Both the position numbers and the translations under genes were made by a program. A stretch of 18,074 bases of DNA from Planctomicrobium piriforme (GTDB lineage Bacteria > Planctomycetota > Planctomycetia > Pirellulales > PNKZ01). The notes under the pieces were generated by a model, which saw only the letters and a program-made list of their open reading frames with translations, made no database searches and was not told the DNA's origin. Shown here one piece after another: positions 1 through 7,079 of the stretch; positions within the stretch are counted from its first letter, which is position 1; every line of letters begins with the position of its first letter. The stretch spans positions 1-18,074 of the forward strand of contig CAMCTH010000016.1 of assembly GCA_945877965.1 (NCBI GenBank), in the 5' to 3' direction.

Positions 1-148
1 GCAGCCGGTTCGTCGAACGACTGTTAACGGTGATCGAGACCTGTCGCCGACAGGACCGCAACGTATTCGACTGGCTGACCCAAGCCGTGCAAGCCAAGCT
101 CCGCAAGGATACTGCTCCGTCCCTGCTCGCCACAGTGTGAACGGTTAC
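1..148 (+). mobile_element. Right end of an IS66-family insertion sequence
   Basis: The segment holds the transposase C-terminus followed at once by a terminal sequence ending in TTAC (145-148). Read inward on the minus strand this gives GTAACCGTTCACACTGTG. IS66-family inverted repeats characteristically begin with GTAA, and the transposase stop codon lies inside the repeat. This family makes 8-bp target duplications, so 149-156 (GCGCCGAC) should recur beyond the left end, which is outside the window. The element sits only 9 nt from the stop codon of the following minus-strand gene. Assigning the exact end at 148 is an inference from the GTAA rule. Confidence 0.8.
3..140 (+). CDS. IS66-family transposase (TnpC-type), C-terminal 45 residues only
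   Basis: The open frame entering from the left edge reads SRFVERLLTVIETCRRQ, then a VFDWLTQAV segment, and ends APSLLATV before a TGA at 138-140. This matches the usual end of IS66 DDE transposases: a conserved RF-ERILTV-ETCRRQ-RN segment, a short helix, and a final PSLL. The catalytic DDE core lies upstream, outside the window, so whether the enzyme is intact cannot be judged. The stop codon overlaps the putative terminal inverted repeat, as expected for the last gene of such an element. The family call rests on recognising the C-terminal motif and not on any search. Confidence 0.85.
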   Translation, partial: SRFVERLLTVIETCRRQDRNVFDWLTQAVQAKLRKDTAPSLLATV

Positions 149-157
149 GCGCCGACC

Positions 158-2263
158 TTATCGCGGCAGAATCTGTGACGGCTGTTTAAGTCGCGCCGAC
201 TCGCCGATCGGGCGGACGCCGCGAATCCGTCCTTGCGGCTTCACGCGCTCGATGATCGTCGGCTCGGGCGTGACGTAGCTCGTGGAGTTGCCCGCCGTGT
301 CGCGGACTTCGAGCTTGATAAACAACCGCTCCGGCGTCCGCGAGTCGAAGTGCCACTCGTAGGACCCGTTGTTCGGCACGCCCGACGCGATCGTCGTCCA
401 GGGGCCGTCGGCTTTTTCACTGAACGAGAGCGTGATCGGTCGGTCGGTGAGCAGACGGTCGGCCGCTTCCCAACGCAACGTCAGCGTGCCCCCTTCTTCG
501 AGACCCCGCTGTTGAATCGAAACCAACTTGGCGGTCGGCTTCGTGACGTCGACACCGACCCAGACCTCGGGCAAGTCGCCCGGTTGCGGGTTCTCGCTTC
601 GCAAGCCCGACGCCGTTTCGATGACCATGCGGAAGCCGTAGATGCCTTCTTCATCGACGTTTACCAAGTGCGGACTCGCGGCGTCGACGTCGGTGCTGAG
701 CAGGGCCCAAGTGCGACCGGCGTCGCGCGTCGACCAGAGTTCGACCTTCGCCACGCCCGACGAACCGACCGACTCGATATCGTATTCCAATTCGAAGCGA
801 CGCGAGTTCACCATTCGCGGCGTGATGCCGGGAGGCGTCGCGGCGAGTACCGTCGAACTGGGATACGACGGCGCGTTGATCGAGGGCGCATTGGACTTCG
901 GCGGCAAGCTCGGTTCGACCGGCGTCGACGACGCCTCGGGTAAACGGTTGCCGCCGGGGGGCGTGAAGCTCGGGCCGACGTCGGTCGAATTCTCGCCGCT
1001 CGGTAAGTTTAAGCTCGGCTTGTTGAGATTCGGCGTATTGAGGCCCGATCCTGCGATTGCCGGTCCGTCGCCGATGGCAGGCCCCGTTGCGGATTCGCGG
1101 ATCGGGCTGCGGCTGTTGTTCGGTTGAAGGGTCCGGCGTAACGGCTCGTCGGCCGGCGGCGGCGGTAGCGATTCGGCTTGGCCGGGACCGATCGATTCGT
1201 CGGCGCTCGGGCCGTTGCCGTTAAGCGGTCGCGGTTCGCTGGTCGGTCGATACGGCGACGTCGCCGCGTTGGGCGTCGGAATCGCTTCGCGCGAGACGGA
1301 AGGCACCGACTCGCGGCCCGGGAAATGCGACGCCAGCGGCGGCGGATTCAGGCCCGCATCACCCGTCGAGGCGGGACGCATCGCGGTCGAGTGCGTTCCG
1401 GAGTGGTTGTTGTAGTCTCTCGGCGACGGCACGACGGGCGTCGGCGTCGAGGCGGTCCACGGCGTGTCGCTCGGTTTCGGCAGTGCGGTGAGCGCCGAGC
1501 CGCTGGGGTTCATGTTGTTGGGAGTCGTCGCGATCGGTAACGACGTCGGGCCTGCGCCCGCCGGTGTTTCAACTTGCGCTTGGGCCGCGGCTCGATTACC
1601 GGCCGAGTCGCTCACTTCGACGCGCACGAAGATCGGCCACTTCACGCCGTTGGGGACGAACGTCGTCCGTCCGCCCCACGCTCCGTCGGCGGTCGGCGTC
1701 GACGGCGGCGCGGCGACTGATTGCCAATTCGGGCCCGAGTCGATCCCTTGATACGAGAGCTGCAAGGTTTCGAGTTTGAGATACGGATCGTTCGTCTTCC
1801 ACGTGCAGTTGATTTCGGCGGCGCCGCCGCGCGTGCAGTTGAGTTCTAGCACCGGCGGATCGGTGTCGACGAGAACCCGCATCTCCGGCTCGAACGCTTT
1901 CTCGGGGAGCAGTCGGCCTTGGCGATTCAACGTGCGGACTAAGTACCAGTACTCGCCGTCGTGCGCGGCTTTGTACGAGAAGCGTCCTTCCTCGGGCTTG
2001 ACCTTCGCGGTCAGGTGCCAGGTCGCGCCGCGATTCTCGCTGACGTGCAATTGGACTTCGACCGGCTCCGCGCCGGGGATCGGCTCTTCGATTTGGAACG
2101 GAATGTCGAAGGCGTTCTGCCGCGTCGGGAAGAGGGGGACGTCGTCGTACTGCGCTGGCGAAGGCGGGGACGTCGGCGGCGCGACGGGCGTTTGCGCCGC
2201 GCCGTGCGCAACGAGAGCGAGGACCGCCGTCAGCGCGTAGAGTGTCGTCCAAGAGTTCCGCAT
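158..2263 (-). CDS. Secreted protein with duplicated beta-sandwich (Ig-like) domain pairs and Pro/Ser-rich linker
   Basis: This gene encodes about 701 aa. I start it at the ATG at 2263 because the next residues form a clear signal peptide (MRNSWTTLYALTAVLALVAH, cleavage near AAQ); an upstream in-frame TTG at 2338 would bury that signal. Two related domain pairs are visible. Pair one spans about residues 50-235 and pair two about 477-665. In each, a first domain contains S-x3-G-x-TW and a later G-x-Y...E-x-V-x-VDxx-P stretch, and a second domain ends in V-x-V-x-D-x-AGN. Between them lie about 240 low-complexity residues rich in Pro, Ser and Asn. It is probably exported to the periplasm or cell surface. 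I see no enzymatic motif and no membrane anchor. It lies downstream of the KDPG aldolase gene (106-nt gap), and an IS66 element ends just past its stop. Function unknown. Confidence 0.85.
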   Translation of the reverse strand: MRNSWTTLYALTAVLALVAHGAAQTPVAPPTSPPSPAQYDDVPLFPTRQNAFDIPFQIEEPIPGAEPVEVQLHVSENRGATWHLTAKVKPEEGRFSYKAAHDGEYWYLVRTLNRQGRLLPEKAFEPEMRVLVDTDPPVLELNCTRGGAAEINCTWKTNDPYLKLETLQLSYQGIDSGPNWQSVAAPPSTPTADGAWGGRTTFVPNGVKWPIFVRVEVSDSAGNRAAAQAQVETPAGAGPTSLPIATTPNNMNPSGSALTALPKPSDTPWTASTPTPVVPSPRDYNNHSGTHSTAMRPASTGDAGLNPPPLASHFPGRESVPSVSREAIPTPNAATSPYRPTSEPRPLNGNGPSADESIGPGQAESLPPPPADEPLRRTLQPNNSRSPIRESATGPAIGDGPAIAGSGLNTPNLNKPSLNLPSGENSTDVGPSFTPPGGNRLPEASSTPVEPSLPPKSNAPSINAPSYPSSTVLAATPPGITPRMVNSRRFELEYDIESVGSSGVAKVELWSTRDAGRTWALLSTDVDAASPHLVNVDEEGIYGFRMVIETASGLRSENPQPGDLPEVWVGVDVTKPTAKLVSIQQRGLEEGGTLTLRWEAADRLLTDRPITLSFSEKADGPWTTIASGVPNNGSYEWHFDSRTPERLFIKLEVRDTAGNSTSYVTPEPTIIERVKPQGRIRGVRPIGESARLKQPSQILPR

Positions 2264-2369
2264 ACCAACGGTATCGGACCTCGGGACGTGCGGCTTGAGC
2301 CGTGCGTGCGCATCAGCTGGCATGCATAAACAGGGCAAACTTTGCGGCCGCCGGCAGTGACGCTAACCG

Positions 2370-3065
2370 CTACTTTTTCATCGCTTCTCGCGTTTTCCGC
2401 ACGATCTCGACGTACTGCTTGGCGAGCGATTCGATGCGGGCGAAGTCTCCTTTGGCGATCGCTTGCGGCTCTACGAGCGACGAGCCGATGCCGAGCGCGA
2501 CGGCTCCGGCTTTCAAAAAATCGGCGGCCGTTTCCAACGTCACGCCGCCGGTGGGGATCAGCTTCACCTGCGGCAACGGTCCGCGGAGGGCCTTGATGTG
2601 CGCAGGCCCCAGGACGTCGCAGGGGAAGACTTTGACGAAGTCGGCCCCGGCTTGCCACGCGGCGATCACTTCCGTCGGCGTCATCGCACCGGGCAGCGCC
2701 GGCTTCGAGTACCGGCGGCACATCTGAATCACATCGACGTTCGTTCCGGGCGAGACGATGAACTCAGCGCCTGCCAGGATCGCCGCGCGACACGTTTCGG
2801 TATCGAGTACCGTCCCCGCACCGAGCAGCACCTTATCGCCGAGCGCATCGGCGACCTTCTCCAGCACGCGATGTGCGTTCGGCACGGTGAACGTCACTTC
2901 CAAACACTCGACCCCGCCGGCGAGCAACGCCTGCGCCACATCGACGAGTTGCTCGCCGCTCGGCGCACGAATGATGCCGACGATTCCGGAATTCAATAAA
3001 CGCTGGGCAGAGTCGATAGCAGGCCTGGCGGGGGGTTGGGTTCGAGAACGAAGTTGGTGGTTCAA
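2370..3065 (-). CDS. eda: KDPG/KHG-type aldolase (2-dehydro-3-deoxy-phosphogluconate aldolase family)
   Basis: This class I aldolase of about 231 aa would cleave 2-keto-3-deoxy-6-phosphogluconate (or the 4-hydroxy-2-oxoglutarate or galactonate analogue) to pyruvate and an aldehyde in the cytoplasm. Family landmarks are all present: IIRA near residues 31-34, the catalytic Glu in LEVTF (E56), GAGTVLD at 82-88, SPGTN, PGAMTP at 125-130, the Schiff-base Lys in FVKVFP (K145) and the phosphate-binding PTGGV at 171-175. No ATG lies before residue 115, so the start must be non-ATG. TTG at 3065 gives a slightly long N-terminus with no clear Shine-Dalgarno; TTG at 2996 (residue 24) would leave only six residues before the first strand. 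It lies 15 nt downstream of trpD and is probably co-transcribed. Exact substrate among the KDPG, KDPGal and KHG options is not resolvable here. Confidence 0.92.
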   Translation of the reverse strand: MNHQLRSRTQPPARPAIDSAQRLLNSGIVGIIRAPSGEQLVDVAQALLAGGVECLEVTFTVPNAHRVLEKVADALGDKVLLGAGTVLDTETCRAAILAGAEFIVSPGTNVDVIQMCRRYSKPALPGAMTPTEVIAAWQAGADFVKVFPCDVLGPAHIKALRGPLPQVKLIPTGGVTLETAADFLKAGAVALGIGSSLVEPQAIAKGDFARIESLAKQYVEIVRKTREAMKK

Positions 3066-3080
3066 AGTTCGAAGAACAGG

Positions 3081-4121
3081 TTACTTGGAATTCGTCTTCG
3101 CGACGAGCTTCGCCAGCAATTCACGGGCGGCGCCGCTGTCGATTGCTTCGCGGACGAGAGTGGCGGCGGCGAGCGGCGTTTCGGCGCGGCCGGCGGTCCA
3201 GACGGCTGCGGCGGCGTTGGCGATGACGATGTCGCGAGCCGGGCCGGTTTTGCCGGCGAGCACGTCGCGTATGATCGCGGCGCTGGCGTTTGGGGAATCG
3301 ACGCCGATGGTTTCCAGCGACGACGTCGGTAGGCCGAAATCGGCCGGGGTCCAGGTCGTCACCGTGATCGTATGTTCGCCCAACGGCGTGCGGCGAACTT
3401 CGGTAATCGAGCTCGTCCCAGCGATGGTTACTTCGCCGAGGCCGTCGTCGCCGCTGACGATCACGGCCCTTTCGACGTCGAGCAACTGCAACGCCTCGGC
3501 CAGCAATGGTCGCAACTCGGCCCGACCGACGCCGAGCAATTGCAACTTCGCGCCGGCGGGATTCGTGAGCGGTCCTAAGAGATTAAAAATGGTACGGCCG
3601 CCGAGTTTCTGGCGAACCGGCCCAACGTGCTTCATCGCCTGATGCAGCAGCGGGGCAAAGCAAAAGCAAAGGCCCAGCTCTTCCAAGCACGCTTCGACGA
3701 CCGGCACGTCGGCCTCGACGTTGACGCCGAGTTCGCGAAGCACGTCGGCCGAGCCGCTCTGGCTCGTCACGCGGCGATTGCCATGCTTGGCGACCGGCAC
3801 GCCGACCGCGGCCGTGACGATCGCCGCCGTCGTGCTGACGTTGAATAAGTGAGAGCCGATGCCGCCCGTGCCACAGGTGTCGATCACGCCGGTCCGCGTC
3901 GTCCGAATGGGGCGCATGTGGCGACGCATCGCCGCGGCGGCGCCTGCCACTTCTTGCGGGGTTTCGCCTTTGTCGCGCAGCCCGGTCAGGAACAGCGCGA
4001 TCTCACCTTCGCTCCACGAGCCTTGCATGATGCCGTCGACGGCCGTCGTCGTTTCGTCGACCGACAGGTTCTCGCCGGCGGCGAGTCGACCGAGCAGACC
4101 GTGATGGGCGGAAGACGTCAT
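3081..4121 (-). CDS. trpD: Anthranilate phosphoribosyltransferase
   Basis: TrpD transfers phosphoribose from PRPP to anthranilate, the second committed step of tryptophan synthesis, in the cytoplasm. The 346-aa length is normal. Visible motifs are the PRPP-binding DTCGTGG (81-87), FNVST (93-97), KHGNR (112-116) and GRTIFNLLGPLTNPAG (175-190), the last being diagnostic of the family. The Mg-binding motif that usually reads DGLDE is DGLGE here (226-230), losing the first acid. The start is ATG at 4121, without an obvious Shine-Dalgarno; a TAAAAT box on the minus strand (ATTTTA at 4159-4164) could be its -10, but no good -35 accompanies it. No other trp genes are present, so the gene is detached from a classical trp operon, and the KDPG aldolase follows after 15 nt. 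Confidence 0.96.
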   Translation of the reverse strand: MTSSAHHGLLGRLAAGENLSVDETTTAVDGIMQGSWSEGEIALFLTGLRDKGETPQEVAGAAAAMRRHMRPIRTTRTGVIDTCGTGGIGSHLFNVSTTAAIVTAAVGVPVAKHGNRRVTSQSGSADVLRELGVNVEADVPVVEACLEELGLCFCFAPLLHQAMKHVGPVRQKLGGRTIFNLLGPLTNPAGAKLQLLGVGRAELRPLLAEALQLLDVERAVIVSGDDGLGEVTIAGTSSITEVRRTPLGEHTITVTTWTPADFGLPTSSLETIGVDSPNASAAIIRDVLAGKTGPARDIVIANAAAAVWTAGRAETPLAAATLVREAIDSGAARELLAKLVAKTNSK

Positions 4122-4197
4122 GGCAAAAAAGCTAAGAAGGAAGCGAAGTAGGGCCGTGATTTTAACTCTGCGGCGCGGCAGCCGATAGGGCCGGTGC

Positions 4198-4226
4198 TTG
4201 TCGCGCGGAGCGGCCCCACTTAGAAT
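4198..4226 (+). promoter_or_regulatory. Candidate sigma70-type promoter for the nucleoside hydrolase gene
   Basis: A TTGTCG box (4198-4203) and a TAGAAT box (4221-4226) are separated by exactly 17 nt. The -10 matches TATAAT at five of six positions and the -35 matches TTGACA at four of six. Transcription would start near 4233 and leave a leader of about 75 nt containing the hairpins at 4282-4309. Consensus match only. Confidence 0.45.
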
Positions 4227-4281
4227 CGAGGGGAATCATATCTTTTGTAGCCCTGCGGTCGGGCCGGCTCGCCGTCGGTTC

Positions 4282-4309
4282 CGCCTTCGAGAGGCGAAAG
4301 GAGTTCGCC
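4282..4309 (+). promoter_or_regulatory. Overlapping hairpins around the Shine-Dalgarno of the nucleoside hydrolase gene
   Basis: The Shine-Dalgarno AAAGGAG (4297-4303) sits 6 nt before the GTG start at 4310. It lies in a perfect hairpin: GGCGAA (4293-4298), loop AGGAG (4299-4303), TTCGCC (4304-4309). An alternative hairpin, CGCCT (4282-4286), loop TCGAG, AGGCG (4292-4296), shares bases 4293-4296, so the two cannot form together. The pairings are exact; a regulatory role is an inference. Confidence 0.5.
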
Positions 4310-5266
4310 GTGTCGGTCGGAGCGCAACCGCGGAAAGTCATTATCGACGTCGATCCTGGGATCGACGCCGTCGTCGCCCTTTCTTCGGCGCTGTTCGACC
4401 CGCGGCTCGAAGTGCTGGCCGTCACGGCCGTCGCGGGGAACGTGTCGGCCGAGCAAGCGACGCGGGCCGTGCAGGCGATCATCGAACAACTCGATCCGCC
4501 GCGCTGGCCGCGGATCGGCGCCGCCGTCGAGCCTGACCGAGCGCCGGCCGAGAACCTGTCGTTCCTCAGCGGCTCCGACGGTCTGGGAGGCGCGGAGTTT
4601 CGCGTCGCCGAGTTGCATCAGCGGCACCCGTCGGACAAGGTCTTGAACGACGTCGTCCGCGCCGCTCCGCAAGAAGTGACGGTGCTGACGCTCGGTCCGC
4701 TGACGAACCTGGCCCGCTGTCTGCGCCGCGATCCGACGTTCGCGAGTCAGATCGGCCAACTCGTCATCGCCGGTGGAACGTACGCCGTGCCGGGAGACGT
4801 CACGCCGGCCGCCGAGTTCAACTTCTTCTTTGATCCGCAATCGGCTCGCGACGTCTTGCGTTCGCGCGCGACGAAGACGATCGTGCCGCTCGACGTTTCC
4901 GCCAAGACGGTGTTTGATTACGGACTGCTCGAGCGGCTGCCGGGCGAAGAGACGCGGATCGGTCGTTTCATCCGCCGCGTGTTGCCGCATTACTATCGGA
5001 CGCATCGCCAACAGTTAGGACTCGAAGGAGTTCTGCTCCCGGACGTTACGGCTCTGCTGGCCCTGACGCAGCCTGAGTTGTTCACCACGAAGCGACTCGG
5101 CGTCGACGTGGAGACGGCCGGCGAAATCACGGCCGGGGCGATGATCTGCGATCGTCGCAATGTGGCGCAATGGCAGGCGAACCTTGACGTCGCGGTCGAC
5201 GTGAACTCCGCAGGCGTACTCGACTCGCTGCTGACGAGCTTGGAACAGGCCGCCGCCGCGGAGTAG
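4310..5266 (+). CDS. Nucleoside hydrolase-family protein (IUNH fold) with altered active-site motifs
   Basis: The 318-aa protein has the layout of inosine-uridine preferring nucleoside hydrolases, which hydrolyse the N-glycosidic bond of ribonucleosides for salvage. Visible landmarks are the N-terminal DVDPGIDAV (13-21), a GPLTNLA metal-site loop (129-135), AEFNFFFDP (168-176) and a C-terminal LLPDVTALLAL (242-252). The usual N-terminal motif is DxDPGxDD; here the last Asp, a Ca ligand in characterised enzymes, is Ala20. The usual C-terminal HD pair is Pro244-Asp245, losing the catalytic-acid His. The fold is therefore clear, while canonical activity is doubtful. The GTG start at 4310 is chosen because AAAGGAG lies 6 nt upstream. 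The gene is divergent from trpD and converges on the protease gene with only 6 nt between stop codons. No signal peptide is seen, so it is probably cytoplasmic. Confidence 0.88.
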   Translation: MSVGAQPRKVIIDVDPGIDAVVALSSALFDPRLEVLAVTAVAGNVSAEQATRAVQAIIEQLDPPRWPRIGAAVEPDRAPAENLSFLSGSDGLGGAEFRVAELHQRHPSDKVLNDVVRAAPQEVTVLTLGPLTNLARCLRRDPTFASQIGQLVIAGGTYAVPGDVTPAAEFNFFFDPQSARDVLRSRATKTIVPLDVSAKTVFDYGLLERLPGEETRIGRFIRRVLPHYYRTHRQQLGLEGVLLPDVTALLALTQPELFTTKRLGVDVETAGEITAGAMICDRRNVAQWQANLDVAVDVNSAGVLDSLLTSLEQAAAAE

Positions 5267-5272
5267 ATCGTT

Positions 5273-6472
5273 TTACGGCTTTGCCGGTTCGACCAGCTTT
5301 TGGAACTGGTCGAAGTCGCCGACGAGCGTCTTGGCGACAAACGTTTTGCCTGCTCGGAAGACGAGCACGGGAACTTCGGTGCCGATCTTCGTCAGGCTGA
5401 TGACGTTGACGAGGTGATTATCGTCGTCGATCGGGATGCCGTTAAATTGCAGGATGATGTCGTCCACCTGCAGTTTGGCTGTTTCGGCGGGCGAACCCGG
5501 CGTGATGCGAATAATGTGGGCTCCGGCGCGGCGCGGCATGCCGAGTTGCTGGGCGATCTCGGGCGAGAACTTCGAATCGAGCGTCACGCCCAAAAACGCG
5601 CGGGCCACAGTGCCGCTTTCGACCAACTGACGGACGACGGCCATCGCCATGTTGATCGGAATGCTAAAGCCGATCCCTTCGTTGCCGCCCGAGTTGCTGG
5701 CGATCGCGGTGTTGATGCCGATCACTTCGCCACGTAGGTTGATGAGCGGCCCGCCGCTGTTGCCGGGATTGATGGCCGCGTCGGTCTGCATGAAGTCTTG
5801 GTAGCGAATCGCGCCGTCGCCCAGTTCCAAATCGCGGCGACCTTTCGCGCTGATGATGCCGTAGGTAACCGAGTGACTGAGGCCGAACGGGCTGCCGACG
5901 GCGACCGCGAAGTCGCCGATGTCGATCTTATCGCTATCGCCGATCCGGGCGTGAATCAAATTCGGCGCACTGACCGACATGACGGCGACGTCGGTGTCGC
6001 GATTGGTCCAAACTTTGTCGGGATGAATCCGACGGCCGTCGCTGAGACCGATGTCGATGCTGGTCAGCGCGGCTTCGCGAATGACGTGCCGGTTGGTGAC
6101 GACGTAGAGCTTGTTGTCGAGTTGAATGATCACGCCCGAGCCGGCTTCTTCGATCGTCCGGCTCCGGCCGTAGTTGCGCGAGCCTTCGGTCCGTTGAGCT
6201 TCGATATGCACGACGGTAGGCGAGACGAGCTTGACGACGGTCTTGAGGATGTTGCCTTGGCGTTCCAACTCGGCGACGTCGCGGAACAGTTGTTGATACA
6301 TCTGCTCGCGGGCGGTGGCGTCGTACACGGGATTCGACGGCAACGCCTCTTGCGCGCAGAGCGACGAGGCGCTCAGGCTGAAGAGCAGTGCCATGCCCGA
6401 CAGCGTGCAGCCGACGAAGAGGGCGAGACGACCGGTCGCAAAGCGGCGACCGCGCAGATGGTTGCCCGACAT
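5273..6472 (-). CDS. htrA: HtrA/DegP-family periplasmic serine protease with one PDZ domain
   Basis: This 399-aa trypsin-like (S1C) protease would degrade or refold damaged exported proteins in the periplasm. An N-terminal basic segment is followed by a hydrophobic signal or anchor at about residues 15-40 (GRLALFV through SSLCAQ). The catalytic triad is complete: His129 in VVTNRHVI, Asp161 in RDTDVAV, Ser239 in PGNSGGPL. A single PDZ domain follows from about residue 292 (AFLGVTL to LVFRAGKTF), so the layout resembles DegS or DegQ-like one-PDZ forms more than two-PDZ DegP. The ATG at 6472 has AAGGAA about 8 nt upstream. It is separated from the upstream DksA-like gene by a terminator, so it probably has its own promoter. 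Its 3' end carries a perfect 9-bp inverted repeat. Confidence 0.95.
   Translation of the reverse strand: MSGNHLRGRRFATGRLALFVGCTLSGMALLFSLSASSLCAQEALPSNPVYDATAREQMYQQLFRDVAELERQGNILKTVVKLVSPTVVHIEAQRTEGSRNYGRSRTIEEAGSGVIIQLDNKLYVVTNRHVIREAALTSIDIGLSDGRRIHPDKVWTNRDTDVAVMSVSAPNLIHARIGDSDKIDIGDFAVAVGSPFGLSHSVTYGIISAKGRRDLELGDGAIRYQDFMQTDAAINPGNSGGPLINLRGEVIGINTAIASNSGGNEGIGFSIPINMAMAVVRQLVESGTVARAFLGVTLDSKFSPEIAQQLGMPRRAGAHIIRITPGSPAETAKLQVDDIILQFNGIPIDDDNHLVNVISLTKIGTEVPVLVFRAGKTFVAKTLVGDFDQFQKLVEPAKP
5276..5314. terminator. Inverted repeats at the convergent gene ends, possible bidirectional terminator
   Basis: A perfect 9-bp inverted repeat, TTCGACCAG (5288-5296) and CTGGTCGAA (5306-5314) with a 9-nt loop, lies inside the last codons of the protease gene and just past the nucleoside hydrolase stop. 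A second small hairpin, CGGC-TTT-GCCG, lies at 5276-5286. Neither has a good T-tract on the plus strand; ATCGTTTTACGG precedes them. A role in ending the convergent transcripts is an inference from position. Confidence 0.4.
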
Positions 6473-6563
6473 AAACCCGATTCCTTGCCGTAGCGGAGAA
6501 CTCGCGAAGAGCCGATCGATTCCGCTGAATTGTTGCTTGAGCTTGGCGAAGGAGCAAGGAAAC

Positions 6564-6600
6564 GGGCCGATTTCCCCGCCGACGGCGAAGAAATCGGCCC
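6564..6600 (-). terminator. Intrinsic terminator downstream of the DksA-like gene
   Basis: A perfect 10-bp stem, GGGCCGATTT (6564-6573) with AAATCGGCCC (6591-6600), encloses an inner CGCC-GAC-GGCG hairpin (6577-6587). On the minus strand it is followed by GTTTCCTT, a modest T-rich tail. It lies 32 nt past the stop of the DksA-like gene and before the protease gene, so it fits termination of the minus-strand regulator transcript. Confidence 0.75.
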
Positions 6601-6632
6601 CATTTCCGCTTGGACGACGTCCTGCGTTTCCG

Positions 6633-7079
6633 CTAGGAGACGTCGATTTCGATGTCGTTGATCGAGACGTCGGCGTCGCTGCCGCCGTCCGAAACGCGTC
6701 CCCAGTCCATGAACTCCATGCCCGGCGCGGTACCGTCCCGTTCCGCTTCGCGCTGGCATTCGATGCACAACGTGGCGTAGGGCAGTGCGCTCAGGCGGGC
6801 AAAGGGGATCTTGTTCGTGCACCCTTCGCAGACGCCGTACTGGCCGCCGCGCATTCGTTCCAACGCATTTTCAATGCAGGCGAGTTCGCGGCTTTCGACT
6901 TCGGCCAGCTGAGAGTTCAGCTCGTTTTGAGCCGAGTCGAGAGCTTGGTCGATGACGTCGCCGGACTGCTCGCGCAGTTCTTTCAGGGTGCTGAGGTCGC
7001 CCGCCAGCGCCTTGCGTAAGGCGTCGCGACGCACCATCAGAATATCACGCATCTCTGTGACCGCGTCTTTTCGGGCCAT
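6633..7079 (-). CDS. DksA/TraR-type zinc-finger transcription regulator
   Basis: The 148-aa protein has an N-terminal coiled-coil helical part and a four-Cys zinc finger: C84-x2-C87 and C105-x2-C108 with 17 residues between the pairs. At the presumed coiled-coil tip it has DVIDQA (41-46), matching the DxxDxA motif DksA uses in the RNA polymerase secondary channel. It is therefore likely to bind RNA polymerase and alter initiation, as DksA does with ppGpp. The C-terminus is acidic. I take ATG 7079 as the start because GAGGGGAG lies 7 nt upstream and the DksA-like core begins here. An in-frame GTG at 7184 also has a GAGGT 8 nt upstream and would add 35 residues rich in Lys, Arg, Ser and Pro. 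A terminator follows at 6564-6600. Confidence 0.9.
   Translation of the reverse strand: MARKDAVTEMRDILMVRRDALRKALAGDLSTLKELREQSGDVIDQALDSAQNELNSQLAEVESRELACIENALERMRGGQYGVCEGCTNKIPFARLSALPYATLCIECQREAERDGTAPGMEFMDWGRVSDGGSDADVSINDIEIDVS

Noticed and set aside
2264..2338. TTG start 25 codons upstream for the secreted Ig-like protein
   Set aside because: It would place 25 extra residues before a clear signal peptide; ATG 2263 puts the signal at the N-terminus.
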